A stretch of DNA of 64,000 bases from an uncultured Bacteroidota bacterium (GCA_902515565.1 CABXVR010000001.1:1-64000); one strand, 5' to 3'. Positions 38,923 to 51,470 are shown, counted from the stretch's first letter. The notes: generated by a model not told the origin, from the letters alone. Made by a program: numbers and translations.

Positions 38923-39620
38923 TATCTTTGTGTTATGGTTCTTTGTTCAATTCTTTTTTGGTAATTTTCTCCCTTAAATATTCGCTGAATAAAAATCCCT
39001 GGTATATGAATTTCATTTGGATCAAGAACTCCTGCAGGGTATAACTCTTCAACCTCTGCAACTGTTACAGTCGCTGCGCCACACATATTTGGATTAAAAT
39101 TTCTTGCTGTTCCTTTAAAAATTAGGTTTCCTGCTTCATCTCCTTTCCAAGCTTTAACAATCGAAAAGTCTGCATTAAAAGCATGTTCCAAAATATACAT
39201 TTTTCCGTTGAACTCCCGAGATTCTTTACCCTCTGCAACTTCAGTTCCAAAACCCGCTGGAGTGTATACTGCAGGAAAGCCAGCTTGAGCTGCTCTACAT
39301 AATTCAGCTAGAGTTCCTTGAGGCAATAATTCAACTTCAAGCTCTCCAGACAGCATTTGTCTTTCAAATTCATTGTTTTCTCCTACATATGAAGAAATCA
39401 TTTTTTTTATTTGGTGATCTTTTAATAATAGTCCTAAGCCAAAGTCATCGACTCCAGCATTATTTGAAATGCATGTTAGCCCCTTAACTTTTAATTTAAC
39501 AAGTTCGTCAATTGATTTTTCAGGAATACCACATAATCCAAATCCTCCTAACATAACAGTCATATTGTCTTTAATACCAGCGAGAGCGGTAGTTACATCA
39601 AGTACTTTTTTGTTTATCAT
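38922..39620 (-). CDS. 3-oxoacid CoA-transferase subunit A
   Basis: [36 protein letters not shown]. Confidence 0.94.
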   Translation of the reverse strand: MINKKVLDVTTALAGIKDNMTVMLGGFGLCGIPEKSIDELVKLKVKGLTCISNNAGVDDFGLGLLLKDHQIKKMISSYVGENNEFERQMLSGELEVELLPQGTLAELCRAAQAGFPAVYTPAGFGTEVAEGKESREFNGKMYILEHAFNADFSIVKAWKGDEAGNLIFKGTARNFNPNMCGAATVTVAEVEELYPAGVLDPNEIHIPGIFIQRIFKGENYQKRIEQRTITQR

Positions 39621-39630
39621 AATAAATATT

Positions 39631-41958
39631 TTAAAAATCTATATCTAATAACTTCTTGTTATTATTTTTAATTGTATTTAATGAATCATTTTTAAAGTTA
39701 TTACAATCTAATTCGATGGATAATTTTTCTGGCTTAAAGAAAGATTCCTTAGAAATATTTAAAATAGTGTCCTGGTAACAACTCTTCATGTATACTCCCC
39801 ATATTGGTAAAGCCATTGATGCGCCTTGTCCATAATCGATAGTTTCAAAATGAATAGACCTATCTTCAGCTCCAACCCATACTCCGGTTACTAAATTCGG
39901 TACCATACCCATAAACCATCCGTCACTTTGATTTTGAGTTGTTCCTGTCTTGCCTGCAATTGGATTGTCAAATTCATAGGGATAGCCTGTGACAACGGAC
40001 TCATAAGCATTATTAGTAGCGCCTGTTGTTCTTAGTCTTATACCAGACCCTGCTTGAGTAACTCCTTCAAGTAAGTTAACAGTTACATAAGCTGCTTCTT
40101 CGCTTAAGACATCTCTTGTTTCACGTTTGTACTCAAACAGGATAGTACCATTTTTGTCCTCAATTTTTTCAATTAATATAGGCTTAGTATATACTCCTTT
40201 ATTTGCAAATGCTGAATAAGCAGCAACCATTTCATAAACGCTAATATCTGGAGTTCCTAATGCAATTGAAGGAACTGGTAGTATTTTCTGTTCAATACCT
40301 AAGTTTTTAGCTAGTTTTATCACTGGTTTTGGACCAATTTTATCCATTAATCTTGCGGTTACAGTATTAATAGAATTAGCTAAGGCATTCTTTAAAGTCC
40401 GTGTTCTTCCGTATTTATCTCCAGAATTTCTTGGACACCATTTTTCAGGATTACCAAATTTATTTTTTTCTATACAATATTGACTATCAGGAAAAGTATC
40501 ACAAGGAGACAATTTTAGCTGATCAATAGCTGCGGCATAAACAAAAGGTTTAAATGTCGAGCCAATTTGACGCTTACCTTTTTTAACCATATCATATTGA
40601 AAGTGTTTATAATCCATTCCTCCAGCCCAAGCTTTAACAAAGCCAGTGTTTGGGTCCATAGACATCATTCCTGGTCTTAAAAAAGATTTATAATAAATCA
40701 TAGAGTCCCAAGGTTTCATTATTGTATCAATTTCACCTTGCCATGAAAAAACAGTCATTTTTACAGGTATTTGAAAGGATTTTTTTATTTCCTCATCTGA
40801 TTTTTTTAAATCATATTTCATTTTTCTCCATCTTTCAGATCTTTTCATTGCCCGCCTAAGTAGAGTGTCTATTGCCCCTTCTGTTAATTCACTAAATGGA
40901 GCTGTTGGGTTATCCTCAATCTTGTTTTGTTTAAAAAATTCTTTTTGAAGTCTAGGCATGTGCTGATTAATTGCGTCCTCAGCATAAACTTGCATCTTGT
41001 AGTTTATAGTGGTGTGAATTTTTAATCCATCTGTATTTATATTATACTTTGACCCATCTGGTTTTCTGTTTTTTTCATCCTTTACCCAATCTTTCATATA
41101 TGTTCGCAAATATTCTCTAAAATAAGGAGCAATTCCATCTCGGTGAGATTCTGGAGTGTAGTTTAATTTTAAATCTTTATTTTGAAGTGAGTCTTTCATC
41201 ACTTTATCTATAAATCCGTATTTATACATTTGTGCCAAAACTACATTTCTTCTATTTTTAACACCAACAGGATTTCTACTAGGCCTAGGGTTATATAGTG
41301 AAGAGTTTTTTAACATTCCAACTAGCATTGCAGATTCACTGATATCTAAGTCAAGAGGTTCTTTCCCAAAATAAATTCTTGAAGCGCTTCTAATACCATC
41401 CCCATTATTGCCAAAATCATAGATGTTTAAATATTGTGCGATAATTTCATTTTTAGTATACTGCTTTTCTAATCTGATTGATATAATATATTCCTTAATT
41501 TTCTGATTAATTCTTTCCAATATATCTCTAGATCCTTCTCCAGTAAATAGCTGTTTAGCTAATTGTTGAGTAATTGTACTCCCCCCTCCATCTTTTCCTA
41601 ATTTTACAATCGCTCTTAAGGTAGATATCCAGTCAATTCCTGAATGATTATAAAAACGTATATCTTCTGTTGCTAGTAAAGCGTTTACTAAATGTTGAGG
41701 GAATTCTGAAAAACTTACAGGTGTTCGGTTGTCATTAAAATAAAATTTAGCGATAGTTTTTCCATCTTCGGAAAGTATTTCGCTTGCTAAATTTGTCTTA
41801 GGGTTTTCTAATACCTTTAAATCAGGCATTTCACCAAGACCTCCAATTGATGCAAAATAAAAAATCCCAAAAACTGATGAAACTAAGGCTATAAAAAGCG
41901 CCCAAATAGTTACAATATGTTTATTAAAATTATTTTTCTTTTTCAATTCTGTATCCAA
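39631..41958 (-). CDS. Penicillin-binding protein 1A
   Basis: [58 protein letters not shown]. Confidence 0.97.
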   Translation of the reverse strand: MDTELKKKNNFNKHIVTIWALFIALVSSVFGIFYFASIGGLGEMPDLKVLENPKTNLASEILSEDGKTIAKFYFNDNRTPVSFSEFPQHLVNALLATEDIRFYNHSGIDWISTLRAIVKLGKDGGGSTITQQLAKQLFTGEGSRDILERINQKIKEYIISIRLEKQYTKNEIIAQYLNIYDFGNNGDGIRSASRIYFGKEPLDLDISESAMLVGMLKNSSLYNPRPSRNPVGVKNRRNVVLAQMYKYGFIDKVMKDSLQNKDLKLNYTPESHRDGIAPYFREYLRTYMKDWVKDEKNRKPDGSKYNINTDGLKIHTTINYKMQVYAEDAINQHMPRLQKEFFKQNKIEDNPTAPFSELTEGAIDTLLRRAMKRSERWRKMKYDLKKSDEEIKKSFQIPVKMTVFSWQGEIDTIMKPWDSMIYYKSFLRPGMMSMDPNTGFVKAWAGGMDYKHFQYDMVKKGKRQIGSTFKPFVYAAAIDQLKLSPCDTFPDSQYCIEKNKFGNPEKWCPRNSGDKYGRTRTLKNALANSINTVTARLMDKIGPKPVIKLAKNLGIEQKILPVPSIALGTPDISVYEMVAAYSAFANKGVYTKPILIEKIEDKNGTILFEYKRETRDVLSEEAAYVTVNLLEGVTQAGSGIRLRTTGATNNAYESVVTGYPYEFDNPIAGKTGTTQNQSDGWFMGMVPNLVTGVWVGAEDRSIHFETIDYGQGASMALPIWGVYMKSCYQDTILNISKESFFKPEKLSIELDCNNFKNDSLNTIKNNNKKLLDIDF

Positions 41959-42400
41959 TATTAATTATTCCGTCTAATAACTTTAAACCATTAATCTGAT
42001 TAATCTTTCTCATAGCATGCTGAATGGTAACCAAATATTTTCCGCTTTCAAATTTAGTACTTTCTTTGTGTACTAACTTATTTTGAAAAGTATTTAGAAA
42101 TTTTTTTCCTAGTAATTTTCCATTTGAATTAGCCATTTTGTATTCAAGGGTGTCTTTCATTATTGTTTTTACAGAATCTTCAACAGTGACTATTAAAAAC
42201 AAATTATTGAACCTATAACTTTGGTCAGTTCTGACATTTATAAACGTATTGTACGAACTTGATTTTAAGTCAACCTCAAAAATAATCAAGCTATCTTTGT
42301 CCCATTGATTTTGAATAGTTGTATAGTTGTCAAATATCCTGTCTTGGTCACATGAAAAAAAACTTAATGTAATTAATACTATTAATCCTCTAATTAACAT
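41930..42400 (-). CDS. gldH: Gliding motility lipoprotein GldH
   Basis: Lipobox LSFFSCDQD; sequence and PBP1A-gldH-ricT neighbourhood. Confidence 0.88.
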   Translation of the reverse strand: MLIRGLIVLITLSFFSCDQDRIFDNYTTIQNQWDKDSLIIFEVDLKSSSYNTFINVRTDQSYRFNNLFLIVTVEDSVKTIMKDTLEYKMANSNGKLLGKKFLNTFQNKLVHKESTKFESGKYLVTIQHAMRKINQINGLKLLDGIINIGYRIEKEK

Positions 42401-43532
42401 GTTTTTTCGCTTTTCTTCTTTTATGATTTTTTTTCTTTCTTGGTTTATCAAACCTTGTTAAACTATCTTGACCAACAACATTCTCAAACATATTTTCTTC
42501 TACAGGATTGTTTTCTGTTGTATATTCTTCCAAACTTGAAACTAACTTGTTTGATTTATTTTCATTAATAATTGCATTAGCTTGATCAACAGAAAGTAGG
42601 AACCAATTGTTCCACTCACCAACGTATGCATACCACAACTGTTTTTTAAAAATGTCTGTTTTTTGACACACGGCTGTTCCTTTTTCTGTCTTAAGCTTAG
42701 TCTCTTTCTTTGGGAAATTTTTTAAGGCATCCATATAAGATCCTAATTCATAATTTAAACAGCACTTTAATTTGCCGCACTGACCTGCTAATTTTTGAGG
42801 ATTGAGAGAAAGTTGTTGGTACCTAGCAGCAGAGGTGCTAACAGACCTAAAGTCAGTAAGCCAAGTTGAGCAACACAATTCTCTACCACAAGATCCTATT
42901 CCGCCAAGTCGTGCAGCTTCCTGTCTCAAACCAACTTGTTTCATTTCAATTTTAGTTCTAAACTCTCTAGCATAGATCTTTATTAACTCTCTGAAATCTA
43001 CTCTTTCGTCAGCTGTGTAGTAGAAAGTTATTTTAGTGCCATCTGCTTGATATTCAATATCAGATATTTTCATTTTTAATCTCAAATCAATTGCAAACTT
43101 TCTAGCTTTAACTTTTATTGACTCCTCTTTATCTCTAAGCAACGACCACTTGTCTATTTCAATTTGTGATGCTTTTCTATAAATAATCTTTGATTCCTCT
43201 TGTAAGTAGCTGATTTTTTTCTTGTCCATTTGAACTCTTACGAGCTCCCCAGTAAGTGTTACTATTCCTATATCATACCCACTATCAGCTTGAGTAGCGG
43301 CAATATCTCCAATAGAAAGAGAAAGTGAGTTTTTGTTTAAAAAATAATCTTTTCTCCCGTTTTTAAATCTAATTTCTATGTACAAAAATTCTGATTGACC
43401 TGAGGGTAAAGACATGTTTGATAGCCAATCAAAGACAGTAAACTTATTGCAACTATCTGTTCCGCATGTTCCATTGTTTTTACATCCTTTTGGAGAGCTA
43501 TTAGATTTAGAGCTACAAGTTTTACAAGACAT
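42390..43532 (-). CDS. PSP1-domain protein RicT
   Basis: RLGGIGSCGRELCCSTWLTDF, KLAGQCGKLKCCLNYEL. Confidence 0.92.
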   Translation of the reverse strand: MSCKTCSSKSNSSPKGCKNNGTCGTDSCNKFTVFDWLSNMSLPSGQSEFLYIEIRFKNGRKDYFLNKNSLSLSIGDIAATQADSGYDIGIVTLTGELVRVQMDKKKISYLQEESKIIYRKASQIEIDKWSLLRDKEESIKVKARKFAIDLRLKMKISDIEYQADGTKITFYYTADERVDFRELIKIYAREFRTKIEMKQVGLRQEAARLGGIGSCGRELCCSTWLTDFRSVSTSAARYQQLSLNPQKLAGQCGKLKCCLNYELGSYMDALKNFPKKETKLKTEKGTAVCQKTDIFKKQLWYAYVGEWNNWFLLSVDQANAIINENKSNKLVSSLEEYTTENNPVEENMFENVVGQDSLTRFDKPRKKKNHKRRKAKKHVN

Positions 43533-43567
43533 TGATTGAATATTTTATTAAATATAATATATACTTT

Positions 43568-44620
43568 TTACAAATCTTCTATTTGATTAGTTTGATTTAT
43601 AGAAAGGTTTTTTCCTCGTCCTTTTTTGAAAATATCATTACTGTTTTTTTGTCCTTTCCTTAGTTTCTTTTGTTCTTCAAAAGGTAAGCTCTGAATTTCC
43701 TTGCAATCGTAACTACAGCAATTATTCATTTTCTTTTTACATTTATCGCATTGAATAAATAGTAAGTGACAGGCATCATTTGCACAATTTGTATGAATGT
43801 CAAAATCTGCCCCACACTGATGGCACTGCGCAATAACATCATCGCTAATTTTTTCTGCCCGTCTATCGTCAAAAACAAAATTTTTACCTATAAAATTATT
43901 TTTTAATTTTTGCTCATTAACTTGTTTAGTGTATTCAATGATGCCGCCCTTAAGTTGAAAAACATTTTTAAATCCTTTATGCTTAAAGTAAGCACTAGCT
44001 TTTTCACATCGGATGCCTCCTGTACAATACATTATTAAATTCTTATCTTCTTTATGACTTTTTAGATCCTCTTCAATTAAATCAAGAGATTCTCTAAAAG
44101 TATCGACATCTGGCTTAATTGCATTTTTAAAATGTCCTATTTCACTTTCGTAATGATTTCTCATATCCACAACAATAGAGTTTTCTTGCTCAACTAGTTT
44201 ATTGTAATCCAGAGCATTTAAATGAACACCTGTATTTGTAACATCAAATGTGTTATCATTTAAACCATCAGCAACTATTTTGTCTCTGATTTTTATTTTA
44301 AGCTTTAAAAAAGATTTATTGTTGTGTTCTACAGCAATATTTAAAGACGTGTGTTCTAAAAATGAAATTGATTTAAGGTGAAGTTTAAATTTTTCAAAAT
44401 TATCTTTTGGAATTGATAATTGTGCGTTAATTCCTTCATGGGCTACATATATTCTTCCTAAAATTTCTAATGAATTCCATTTAATAAATAGCTGATCTCT
44501 AAAGGACTTAAGGTCAACAATTTTAGCGTATTGATAAAAAGAAAGGGTTATTCTTTCTTTATTAGACTTGTCTATTAAAGCTGCTCTTTCTTTAGAGCTT
44601 AACTTATTGTACAGTTGCAT
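43568..44620 (-). CDS. trhO: Rhodanese-type tRNA uridine(34) hydroxylase TrhO
   Basis: YVAHEGINAQLSIP, MYCTGGIRCEKASAYFKHKGF; start placed at MQLYNKLS. Confidence 0.93.
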   Translation of the reverse strand: MQLYNKLSSKERAALIDKSNKERITLSFYQYAKIVDLKSFRDQLFIKWNSLEILGRIYVAHEGINAQLSIPKDNFEKFKLHLKSISFLEHTSLNIAVEHNNKSFLKLKIKIRDKIVADGLNDNTFDVTNTGVHLNALDYNKLVEQENSIVVDMRNHYESEIGHFKNAIKPDVDTFRESLDLIEEDLKSHKEDKNLIMYCTGGIRCEKASAYFKHKGFKNVFQLKGGIIEYTKQVNEQKLKNNFIGKNFVFDDRRAEKISDDVIAQCHQCGADFDIHTNCANDACHLLFIQCDKCKKKMNNCCSYDCKEIQSLPFEEQKKLRKGQKNSNDIFKKGRGKNLSINQTNQIEDL

Positions 44621-44769
44621 TCTATACTTGTTTATTAGTTCTGTAGCTGCAAAAATAATATTTATAAAATTAATACTAAAAAAAACTAATAAAACGAGTG
44701 ACAATAAAATTGTATTGTCATTAAAGTTATATTAAATTAGCAATAGAATAAATTTCAAATCTACACAAA

Positions 44770-45771
44770 ATGGGGAACAACAAAGAAGACAAATTAAAGG
44801 CGCTAAAACTAACACTAGACAAGTTAGACAAGACATATGGAAAAGGAACAGTAATGAAAATGAGTGATGCCCCAGTTGCCGATGTTGATGCGACATCTTC
44901 TGGATCTTTAGGTTTAGACTTGGCCTTAGGTGTGGGAGGATATCCAAGAGGTAGAGTTATTGAAATATACGGTCCTGAATCTTCAGGAAAAACAACTCTA
45001 ACACTTCATGCAATAGCTGAATGTCAAAAAAAAGGAGGGATTGCAGCATTTATTGATGCTGAGCATGCTTTTGACAGATACTATGCCCAAAACTTAGGGG
45101 TAGATATTGATAATTTAATCATCTCTCAGCCAGACCACGGAGAGCAAGCACTAGAAATTGCAGATAACTTGATTAGATCTGGAGCTATTGATATGGTAGT
45201 TATAGATTCCGTTGCAGCATTAACTCCAAAAAGTGAAATTGAAGGTGAAATGGGTGACTCTAAAATGGGCTTACATGCGAGACTAATGTCACAAGCTCTT
45301 AGAAAATTAACAGGCTCAATTAGTAAAACAAATTGTACAGTAATGTTTATAAACCAATTAAGAGAAAAGATTGGTGTGATGTTTGGAAATCCTGAAACTA
45401 CTACTGGAGGAAATGCGCTAAAATTCTATGCATCTATCAGGCTTGACATCAGAAGGTCAACCCAGATTAAAGACAGTAATGGGTCTGTATTGGGTAACAA
45501 AACAAGGGTAAAAGTGGTTAAAAATAAAGTTGCACCTCCCTTTAAATTAGCTGAATTTGATATTATGTATGGACAAGGAATCTCAAAAGTTGGTGAAATC
45601 CTTGATATCGCTGTTGAATCTAATATAATTCAAAAAAGTGGATCCTGGTTTAGTTATGATGAAACCAAATTAGGTCAAGGAAGAGATGCGGTAAAAACCA
45701 TGATAAAAGATAATCCTGAATTAATGGAAGAGTTGGAGAATAAAGTCAAAGCTTTAGTTGCTGAGAATTAA
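44770..45771 (+). CDS. recA: Recombinase RecA
   Basis: [48 protein letters not shown]. Confidence 0.99.
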   Translation: MGNNKEDKLKALKLTLDKLDKTYGKGTVMKMSDAPVADVDATSSGSLGLDLALGVGGYPRGRVIEIYGPESSGKTTLTLHAIAECQKKGGIAAFIDAEHAFDRYYAQNLGVDIDNLIISQPDHGEQALEIADNLIRSGAIDMVVIDSVAALTPKSEIEGEMGDSKMGLHARLMSQALRKLTGSISKTNCTVMFINQLREKIGVMFGNPETTTGGNALKFYASIRLDIRRSTQIKDSNGSVLGNKTRVKVVKNKVAPPFKLAEFDIMYGQGISKVGEILDIAVESNIIQKSGSWFSYDETKLGQGRDAVKTMIKDNPELMEELENKVKALVAEN

Positions 45772-46496
45772 GATAAATCTTCTAATATTAAATTTCTAAA
45801 ACGATCACTTGTAATCGAAACTTCTGATTGAGTTAGCCCAAAAGTACTTTGAGGCTTGTGATATTTTACCCTTAATCGCCCAGGTTTACCGCTAAAAAAT
45901 GCAAAAGGAAATCGTTTTTTATTATCTAAAAAAGTTAAACAAACTATTGGTATTTGATGTTCAATAGCAATTTTAAACGCCCCTTTTTTAAATTTATCTA
46001 GAGCTACAGACGGGTCGGGAACTCCACCCTCTGGATAAATACAAATACTAAGCCCATCTGCTAATCTTCTTTGGGTATAAAAAAATACTGATTTTCGACT
46101 TTCTGGACTAGATCTATCAACTAAAATACATGCTCTTTTGTATATAACCCCAAAGAAAGGGATTTTTGAAAGTTCAGCCTTTCCAACAAAAACAAAAGGA
46201 TGATCTTTAAATATGGATATCATACACATTATATCCAACATGGAGGTGTGATTACTTATAAACATATAGTTTTTACCCTTTTCTAATATAGGTGTTTGAT
46301 TTATCCTCCAATACATACCCATAAGAAGTAAAACTATGTTTGACCATAAAGTTGCAAGCTTGAATACTTTGGGATACCAAGATTCTTTTAAGCTGAAAAC
46401 AAATAAAAGTGGGAAAAGAATAATCCAGCTTATACTACTGATTAAATAAAACCAAATCCTATATATTGTCCAAAAAAAATAGTTGAATAAAATCAT
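45768..46496 (-). CDS. 1-acyl-sn-glycerol-3-phosphate acyltransferase
   Basis: [11 protein letters not shown] (HxxxxD), [11 protein letters not shown]. Confidence 0.93.
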   Translation of the reverse strand: MILFNYFFWTIYRIWFYLISSISWIILFPLLFVFSLKESWYPKVFKLATLWSNIVLLLMGMYWRINQTPILEKGKNYMFISNHTSMLDIMCMISIFKDHPFVFVGKAELSKIPFFGVIYKRACILVDRSSPESRKSVFFYTQRRLADGLSICIYPEGGVPDPSVALDKFKKGAFKIAIEHQIPIVCLTFLDNKKRFPFAFFSGKPGRLRVKYHKPQSTFGLTQSEVSITSDRFRNLILEDLS

Positions 46497-46570
46497 GTTT
46501 TCAAAACTAATTAAATTAATTGAGGTATTTAAATAAAAAATTTAACTTTGTAATCTAAAGATTATAAGTA

Positions 46571-47542
46571 GTGAGTAGAATTTTGACTGGTATACAAAGT
46601 ACAGGAACACCGCATTTAGGTAATCTACTAGGCGCTATTATTCCTGCTATAAAAATGGCAAATGATTCAAAAAATGAATCTTATTTGTTTATAGCTGATA
46701 TGCACTCAGTCACACAAATAAAAGACGCAGAACAATTGCGATTAAACACATACTCTACAGCTGCATGCTGGTTAGCCTTTGGGTTAAATTATGATAAAAC
46801 CATTTTTTACAGACAAAGCGATGTCCCTCAGGTTACGGAGCTTGCCTGGTATTTAAATTGTTATTTTCCATACCAAAGATTAACATTAGCGCATAGTTTT
46901 AAAGACAAATCAAATAGTTTAGAAGATATTAATGCCGGACTGTTTACTTATCCAATGTTAATGGCTGCCGATATATTATTGTATGACGCTGACATAGTTC
47001 CTGTTGGAAAAGACCAGCTCCAACATCTTGAAATTACTAGAAGTGTGGGGAATAAATTTAATCATCAAAATGGAGAAACATTTATAATACCTGAATCCAA
47101 AGTTGATGAAGAATCAATGCTTATTACAGGAACCGATGGGGAAAAAATGAGTAAAAGTAAAAATAATGTGATAGATATTTTCTTAGATGAAAAGCCTCTT
47201 AAAAAACAGATTTCGGCTATTAAAACAGATAGTCTTCCTTTAGAAGCTTCTAAGGACTGGAAAAACTGTAATTTATTTAAACTTTATAAATTACTGTCTA
47301 CTGAAAAGCAAGCAGAAACAATGAAAACTAACTACATAAAAGGTGGATATGGTTATGGTCATGCTAAAACTGACTTATTAAATTTAATTCTTACTAAATA
47401 TAAATCTGAAAGGGAAAAATATAACTTTTATATGTGCAATTTAGACAAGTTAGATAGCATCTTAAAGGCCGGCGCAGTACAGGCTTCTAAAACAGCTGAC
47501 GAGGTTCTTAATAGAGTTAGAATAAAAGTTGGGTTTAATTAA
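46571..47542 (+). CDS. trpS: Tryptophanyl-tRNA synthetase
   Basis: GIQSTGTPHLGNLLGAI, PVGKDQLQHLEITRSV, GEKMSKSKNN; GTG start. Confidence 0.97.
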   Translation: MSRILTGIQSTGTPHLGNLLGAIIPAIKMANDSKNESYLFIADMHSVTQIKDAEQLRLNTYSTAACWLAFGLNYDKTIFYRQSDVPQVTELAWYLNCYFPYQRLTLAHSFKDKSNSLEDINAGLFTYPMLMAADILLYDADIVPVGKDQLQHLEITRSVGNKFNHQNGETFIIPESKVDEESMLITGTDGEKMSKSKNNVIDIFLDEKPLKKQISAIKTDSLPLEASKDWKNCNLFKLYKLLSTEKQAETMKTNYIKGGYGYGHAKTDLLNLILTKYKSEREKYNFYMCNLDKLDSILKAGAVQASKTADEVLNRVRIKVGFN

Positions 47543-47580
47543 AAAGATTACTAACTTTAATAACTATAAACATTCATAAA

Positions 47581-48456
47581 ATGAACTTAGACAAATATAT
47601 AGAAGACTTACTTTACAGAAATGAATGCGTTGTAATCCCTGATTTTGGAGCTTTTATCACTTCAATTAATTCAGCCAATATAAATAGTGAAGGCATATTC
47701 ACTCCTCCTTCTAAGTCAGTTTCATTTAATAAAAAAATTAAAAAGAATGATGGTATTTTAGCCACTTACATTGCTGATTTAAATAATATTTCATTTGATG
47801 AAGCAATGAAATTAATTAAGCTAAATGTTTCTAACTTTAATAATGACATACTTAACAAAAAAGATATTGTATTTAAAAAAGTTGGGGTAATATCATTCAA
47901 AAACGAAGTGACGGAGTTTAGCTCCTACAACAGCGTAAATTACTTAAAAAAATCTTACGGACTTTCAAGCGTATCAAGTTCGTCAATTAAAAGAAACAAG
48001 AAAAAAGTTGCTTTTTCCAGCTTTTCAAAGTATGCTGCAGCTCTAATAATTGGACTTGTAATATCTAGTCTTGTTTATAATAATGAGCTTAATAAAACAG
48101 CACAAAAAAACATTATTGCTTACCAGCAAGCTGATCTTTTGATTGAAAAAGAAATACAAAAAGCAACCTTTGTAATTGAAAACCCTCTTCCACTTGTAAA
48201 AATGATAGTAAAAGAAAATATTGGAGCTTTTCACGTTGTAGCTGGATCTTTTAGTATTGAGGAAAATAGTTTTACTAGAGTAAATCAATTAAAAAACAAA
48301 GGATACAAAGCCAGAAAAATTGGTCAAAACAAGTATGGGTTATATCAGGTTGCATATTCCAGTTTTCAAACTAGAGCTGAGGCTGATATAGCTTTAGAGC
48401 AAATACGCGTTTTAGATAATCAAGCTGCCTGGATATTAAATAAAGAAATAAACTAA
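47581..48456 (+). CDS. HU-CCDC81-like and SPOR domain protein
   Basis: N-terminal HU-like LYRNECVVIPDFGAFI, TM segment, C-terminal SPOR-like GAFHVVAGSFSIEENSFTRVNQLKNKGYKA. Confidence 0.88.
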   Translation: MNLDKYIEDLLYRNECVVIPDFGAFITSINSANINSEGIFTPPSKSVSFNKKIKKNDGILATYIADLNNISFDEAMKLIKLNVSNFNNDILNKKDIVFKKVGVISFKNEVTEFSSYNSVNYLKKSYGLSSVSSSSIKRNKKKVAFSSFSKYAAALIIGLVISSLVYNNELNKTAQKNIIAYQQADLLIEKEIQKATFVIENPLPLVKMIVKENIGAFHVVAGSFSIEENSFTRVNQLKNKGYKARKIGQNKYGLYQVAYSSFQTRAEADIALEQIRVLDNQAAWILNKEIN

Positions 48457-48459
48457 ATA

Positions 48460-48978
48460 ATGCCATTAAAAACAGCTATGTCATCATTAACTGTGATGAC
48501 AGATTTAGTCCTTCCAAGTGAAACCAATGCAATTAATAACTTATTTGGAGGCGAATTACTAGCAAGAATGGATAGAGCTGGTTGTATAGCTGCAAGAAGA
48601 CACTCTGGTGAAATAGTTGTTACAACCTCTGTTAATCATGTAGCATTTAATAAAGCTATTCCTTTGGGTAGCATTGTAACTATTGAGGCTAAAGTTTCCA
48701 GAGCATTCAAAACCTCAATGGAGGTATACCTAGATGTCTGGATAAATTTTGATGGAGGAGAAAAGATTAAGTCAAATGAGGCTATTTATACTTTCGTAGC
48801 AGTTGACAAAAATGGTAAACCAACATCAATCCCCGAAATAACTCCTGAATCTAAATTAGAGACTGAAAGATACAACGGAGCTTTAAGAAGGCGTCAACTT
48901 AGCCTTGTGTTAGCTGGTAAATTAAAAGCGCAGGAAGCAACAGAGTTAAAAGCTTTATTTCTTGCCAATCCAAAGTAA
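48460..48978 (+). CDS. Acyl-CoA thioesterase (hotdog fold)
   Basis: TNAINNLFGGELLARMDRAGCIAARRHSG. Confidence 0.92.
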   Translation: MPLKTAMSSLTVMTDLVLPSETNAINNLFGGELLARMDRAGCIAARRHSGEIVVTTSVNHVAFNKAIPLGSIVTIEAKVSRAFKTSMEVYLDVWINFDGGEKIKSNEAIYTFVAVDKNGKPTSIPEITPESKLETERYNGALRRRQLSLVLAGKLKAQEATELKALFLANPK

Positions 48979-50172
48979 GGGGTTTTCAGTCTTATTATCC
49001 CTAAATAAACTGAAGCTTAATATTGTCTGACCTGAACTTTTATTTGTAATAATTTGACCTAATTCTTGTTTTGTTGAAACCTTATCTCCTTTTTTTACAT
49101 AAATATCTGAAAGATTTTTATATACAGTGAAAAAATTACCATGTTGAATTAGTAAAGTTTTAGATCCATTTTTTGAACTTATAATTCTATACACCGTTCC
49201 ATTAAATATAGTTCTAGCCTTTTGAAATGAAGCAGTAATTATTCTTATTCCATTACTTTGAATTGTTGCTGTTTTAACTATTGGATGGGGTTGCTTTCCG
49301 TATTTTAGAGAAATATATCCTTTTTCAACTGGCCACGGAAGTTTTCCTTTATTTGAGATAAAATTATTTGACAATATTTTAGCTTCGGGTGTTAGAGCAA
49401 AGAGTTTAGATGAAGTATTTTTCTTTCTGTTTGACTCAGCTATTGCTTTAGCGATAATCTTTTCAATTTCTTTATCAATTTTTGCTGTTTTTTGTTGTTT
49501 CAACTTAATCTCTCTAAGGTATTTAGTTTGATTATTAGAAATAAAATTTAAAAGATTGTTTTTCTTTGAAATTTCTAAATTGATGTTATTCTTTATTTTT
49601 TTATTATCACTTACTAACTTTAATTGAAGATTTTTGTCATTGTTCAATTTATTAGCTAGTGATTTAAGCTCTTTAGTATTAACAGCTATTTTTTGTAATT
49701 GATTGTTTTGAAACTCTGAATATTGTTTAAAATATTGAATTCGTTTTAAAGCCTGTTGAAAATTAACAGAAGAAAAAATAAACATCAACTTTCCTGTTTT
49801 AGATCTAGTTTTATATGATTTCAATATCATTTCTGAATATTGAGACTTTAAAATTTGTTGTGACTTTTGAAGCTGATTTATTGATTCTTGATTATTTCGA
49901 ATTGAAACAGAAATTATATTAAGTTCATTATTAGTGATTTTTATAATCTCATTTTGAAGATCTAGTTTATAATTTAGATTTTCTATGTTCTCTAAAACAA
50001 GTTTTTTTTCATCTTTAGAATTGTTAATTAACTTTTGAATATTCTTTATTTCGTTTACTAGACTAATTCTTTTGAGCTCTAAATCTTTTTGAGTTAAGTT
50101 TTGGGCGTAACAAGATGTGCTATACAAAATCAATGTTGTTAGTAAAAAGATGAATTTTAGTCTATTGAACAT
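48955..50172 (-). CDS. EnvC-like murein hydrolase activator (M23 domain)
   Basis: Long coiled coil and C-terminal degenerate M23 domain (GNFFTVYKNLSDIYVKKGDKVSTKQELGQI). Confidence 0.93.
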   Translation of the reverse strand: MFNRLKFIFLLTTLILYSTSCYAQNLTQKDLELKRISLVNEIKNIQKLINNSKDEKKLVLENIENLNYKLDLQNEIIKITNNELNIISVSIRNNQESINQLQKSQQILKSQYSEMILKSYKTRSKTGKLMFIFSSVNFQQALKRIQYFKQYSEFQNNQLQKIAVNTKELKSLANKLNNDKNLQLKLVSDNKKIKNNINLEISKKNNLLNFISNNQTKYLREIKLKQQKTAKIDKEIEKIIAKAIAESNRKKNTSSKLFALTPEAKILSNNFISNKGKLPWPVEKGYISLKYGKQPHPIVKTATIQSNGIRIITASFQKARTIFNGTVYRIISSKNGSKTLLIQHGNFFTVYKNLSDIYVKKGDKVSTKQELGQIITNKSSGQTILSFSLFRDNKTENPLLWIGKK

Positions 50173-51031
50173 CGATTAAAATTTTTTTATAATCCCCTGG
50201 AATTTTAAATGGAAGTTTAAATTTATTGTTGAGTTTAATAGACTTAAATTCTAAATTGATTTGATCCATTAAAACACCTTCATAATTATCTAGATTTAGT
50301 GTCACTGAATTTTCTTGTTCTATATCCTGTACTTCAAAATTAGTTTTATATAACTTAATTTTTGAAGGAAAAGTCATATTATCAACTTCAGTAAAGTCAA
50401 AATATGACAGCTCATAAAGATTAAAATTATTTCTACCCTGTTTAATTTTAAACGAATATTGATTTATTTTAAAATTATTTGAGTTTATAAAATAACTTCC
50501 TTCAAATACATTTTTATTTATTTGAGAAGAGTTTGAAATAATACTCCAATTAAATATATAAGGGTCACCTTTGCTATTAAAAGAATCATTAAAGTCGGAT
50601 TTATTGATTTTTTCAACTGGCTCAGATATTAATAAGCTTTCAATAGTTTCATAACTCAATTTCAATCCTAAAATTTCATCAATGTTACTAAAGCTTGATT
50701 TTAAATAGTTTTTTTGAAGCTTATTATAATAAAATAAGCTGTCTTTGGTAATCAAAACTCTAACAATACCTGCCGTAGAGCTTAACCATATTGCCTTGTC
50801 TTTTATAATTCTAATATTCGCAGAATAGCTTTTACTTTTTCCTTTATTATTTAACTTTATTTTTAATTTAGACTGAAAAGATCTGAATTTTGATTTTGAC
50901 TTTGAAACTTTTCTAATTACTTGTTTTGCGTTTAACCTCTCAGTATCTAAGTTTGTTGACCTGGTTATATCCTTAGTAGGCTTGCAAGAAGATATTATTA
51001 TTAGAACAAAAAAGTATTTTAAAAATCTCAT
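50162..51031 (-). CDS. DUF4292-like lipoprotein
   Basis: Lipobox IIISSCKPTKD; position between envC and dut. Confidence 0.8.
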   Translation of the reverse strand: MRFLKYFFVLIIISSCKPTKDITRSTNLDTERLNAKQVIRKVSKSKSKFRSFQSKLKIKLNNKGKSKSYSANIRIIKDKAIWLSSTAGIVRVLITKDSLFYYNKLQKNYLKSSFSNIDEILGLKLSYETIESLLISEPVEKINKSDFNDSFNSKGDPYIFNWSIISNSSQINKNVFEGSYFINSNNFKINQYSFKIKQGRNNFNLYELSYFDFTEVDNMTFPSKIKLYKTNFEVQDIEQENSVTLNLDNYEGVLMDQINLEFKSIKLNNKFKLPFKIPGDYKKILIDVQ

Positions 51032-51035
51032 AATC

Positions 51036-51470
51036 TTAATTAATTCCTGTGCTTCCAAAACCGTTAACTCCTCTGACAGTTTTGGGCAGTTCATTTACCT
51101 CAATCCATTGTGCTTGCTCATGACTTGCAATTACTAATTGAGCTATTCTGTCTCCATTATTTATAGTATAGGGCTCTTGTGATAAATTAATTAATATTAT
51201 TCCAACTTCTCCTCTGTAATCAGCATCTATTGTTCCAGGTGAATTTAGTACACACAATCCGTGTTTTATGGAGAGGCCACTTCTAGATCTTACCTGTGCT
51301 TCAAAACCTTTAGGTAAAGAAATATAAAGACCTGTTTTAATTATTTTTCTTTCTAAAGAATTAAGTATTACAGGTTTATCTATAAAAGCCTTAAGGTCCA
51401 TCCCAGCTGAAGAAGTAGTTTCATAGTGGGGAAGATTATGATTAGATTTATTTATTATCTCAATTTTCAT
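51036..51470 (-). CDS. dut: dUTP diphosphatase
   Basis: [42 protein letters not shown]. Confidence 0.98.
   Translation of the reverse strand: MKIEIINKSNHNLPHYETTSSAGMDLKAFIDKPVILNSLERKIIKTGLYISLPKGFEAQVRSRSGLSIKHGLCVLNSPGTIDADYRGEVGIILINLSQEPYTINNGDRIAQLVIASHEQAQWIEVNELPKTVRGVNGFGSTGIN

Noticed and set aside
44732-44947. Minus-strand ORF overlapping recA start
   Set aside because: Shadow ORF opposite recA.
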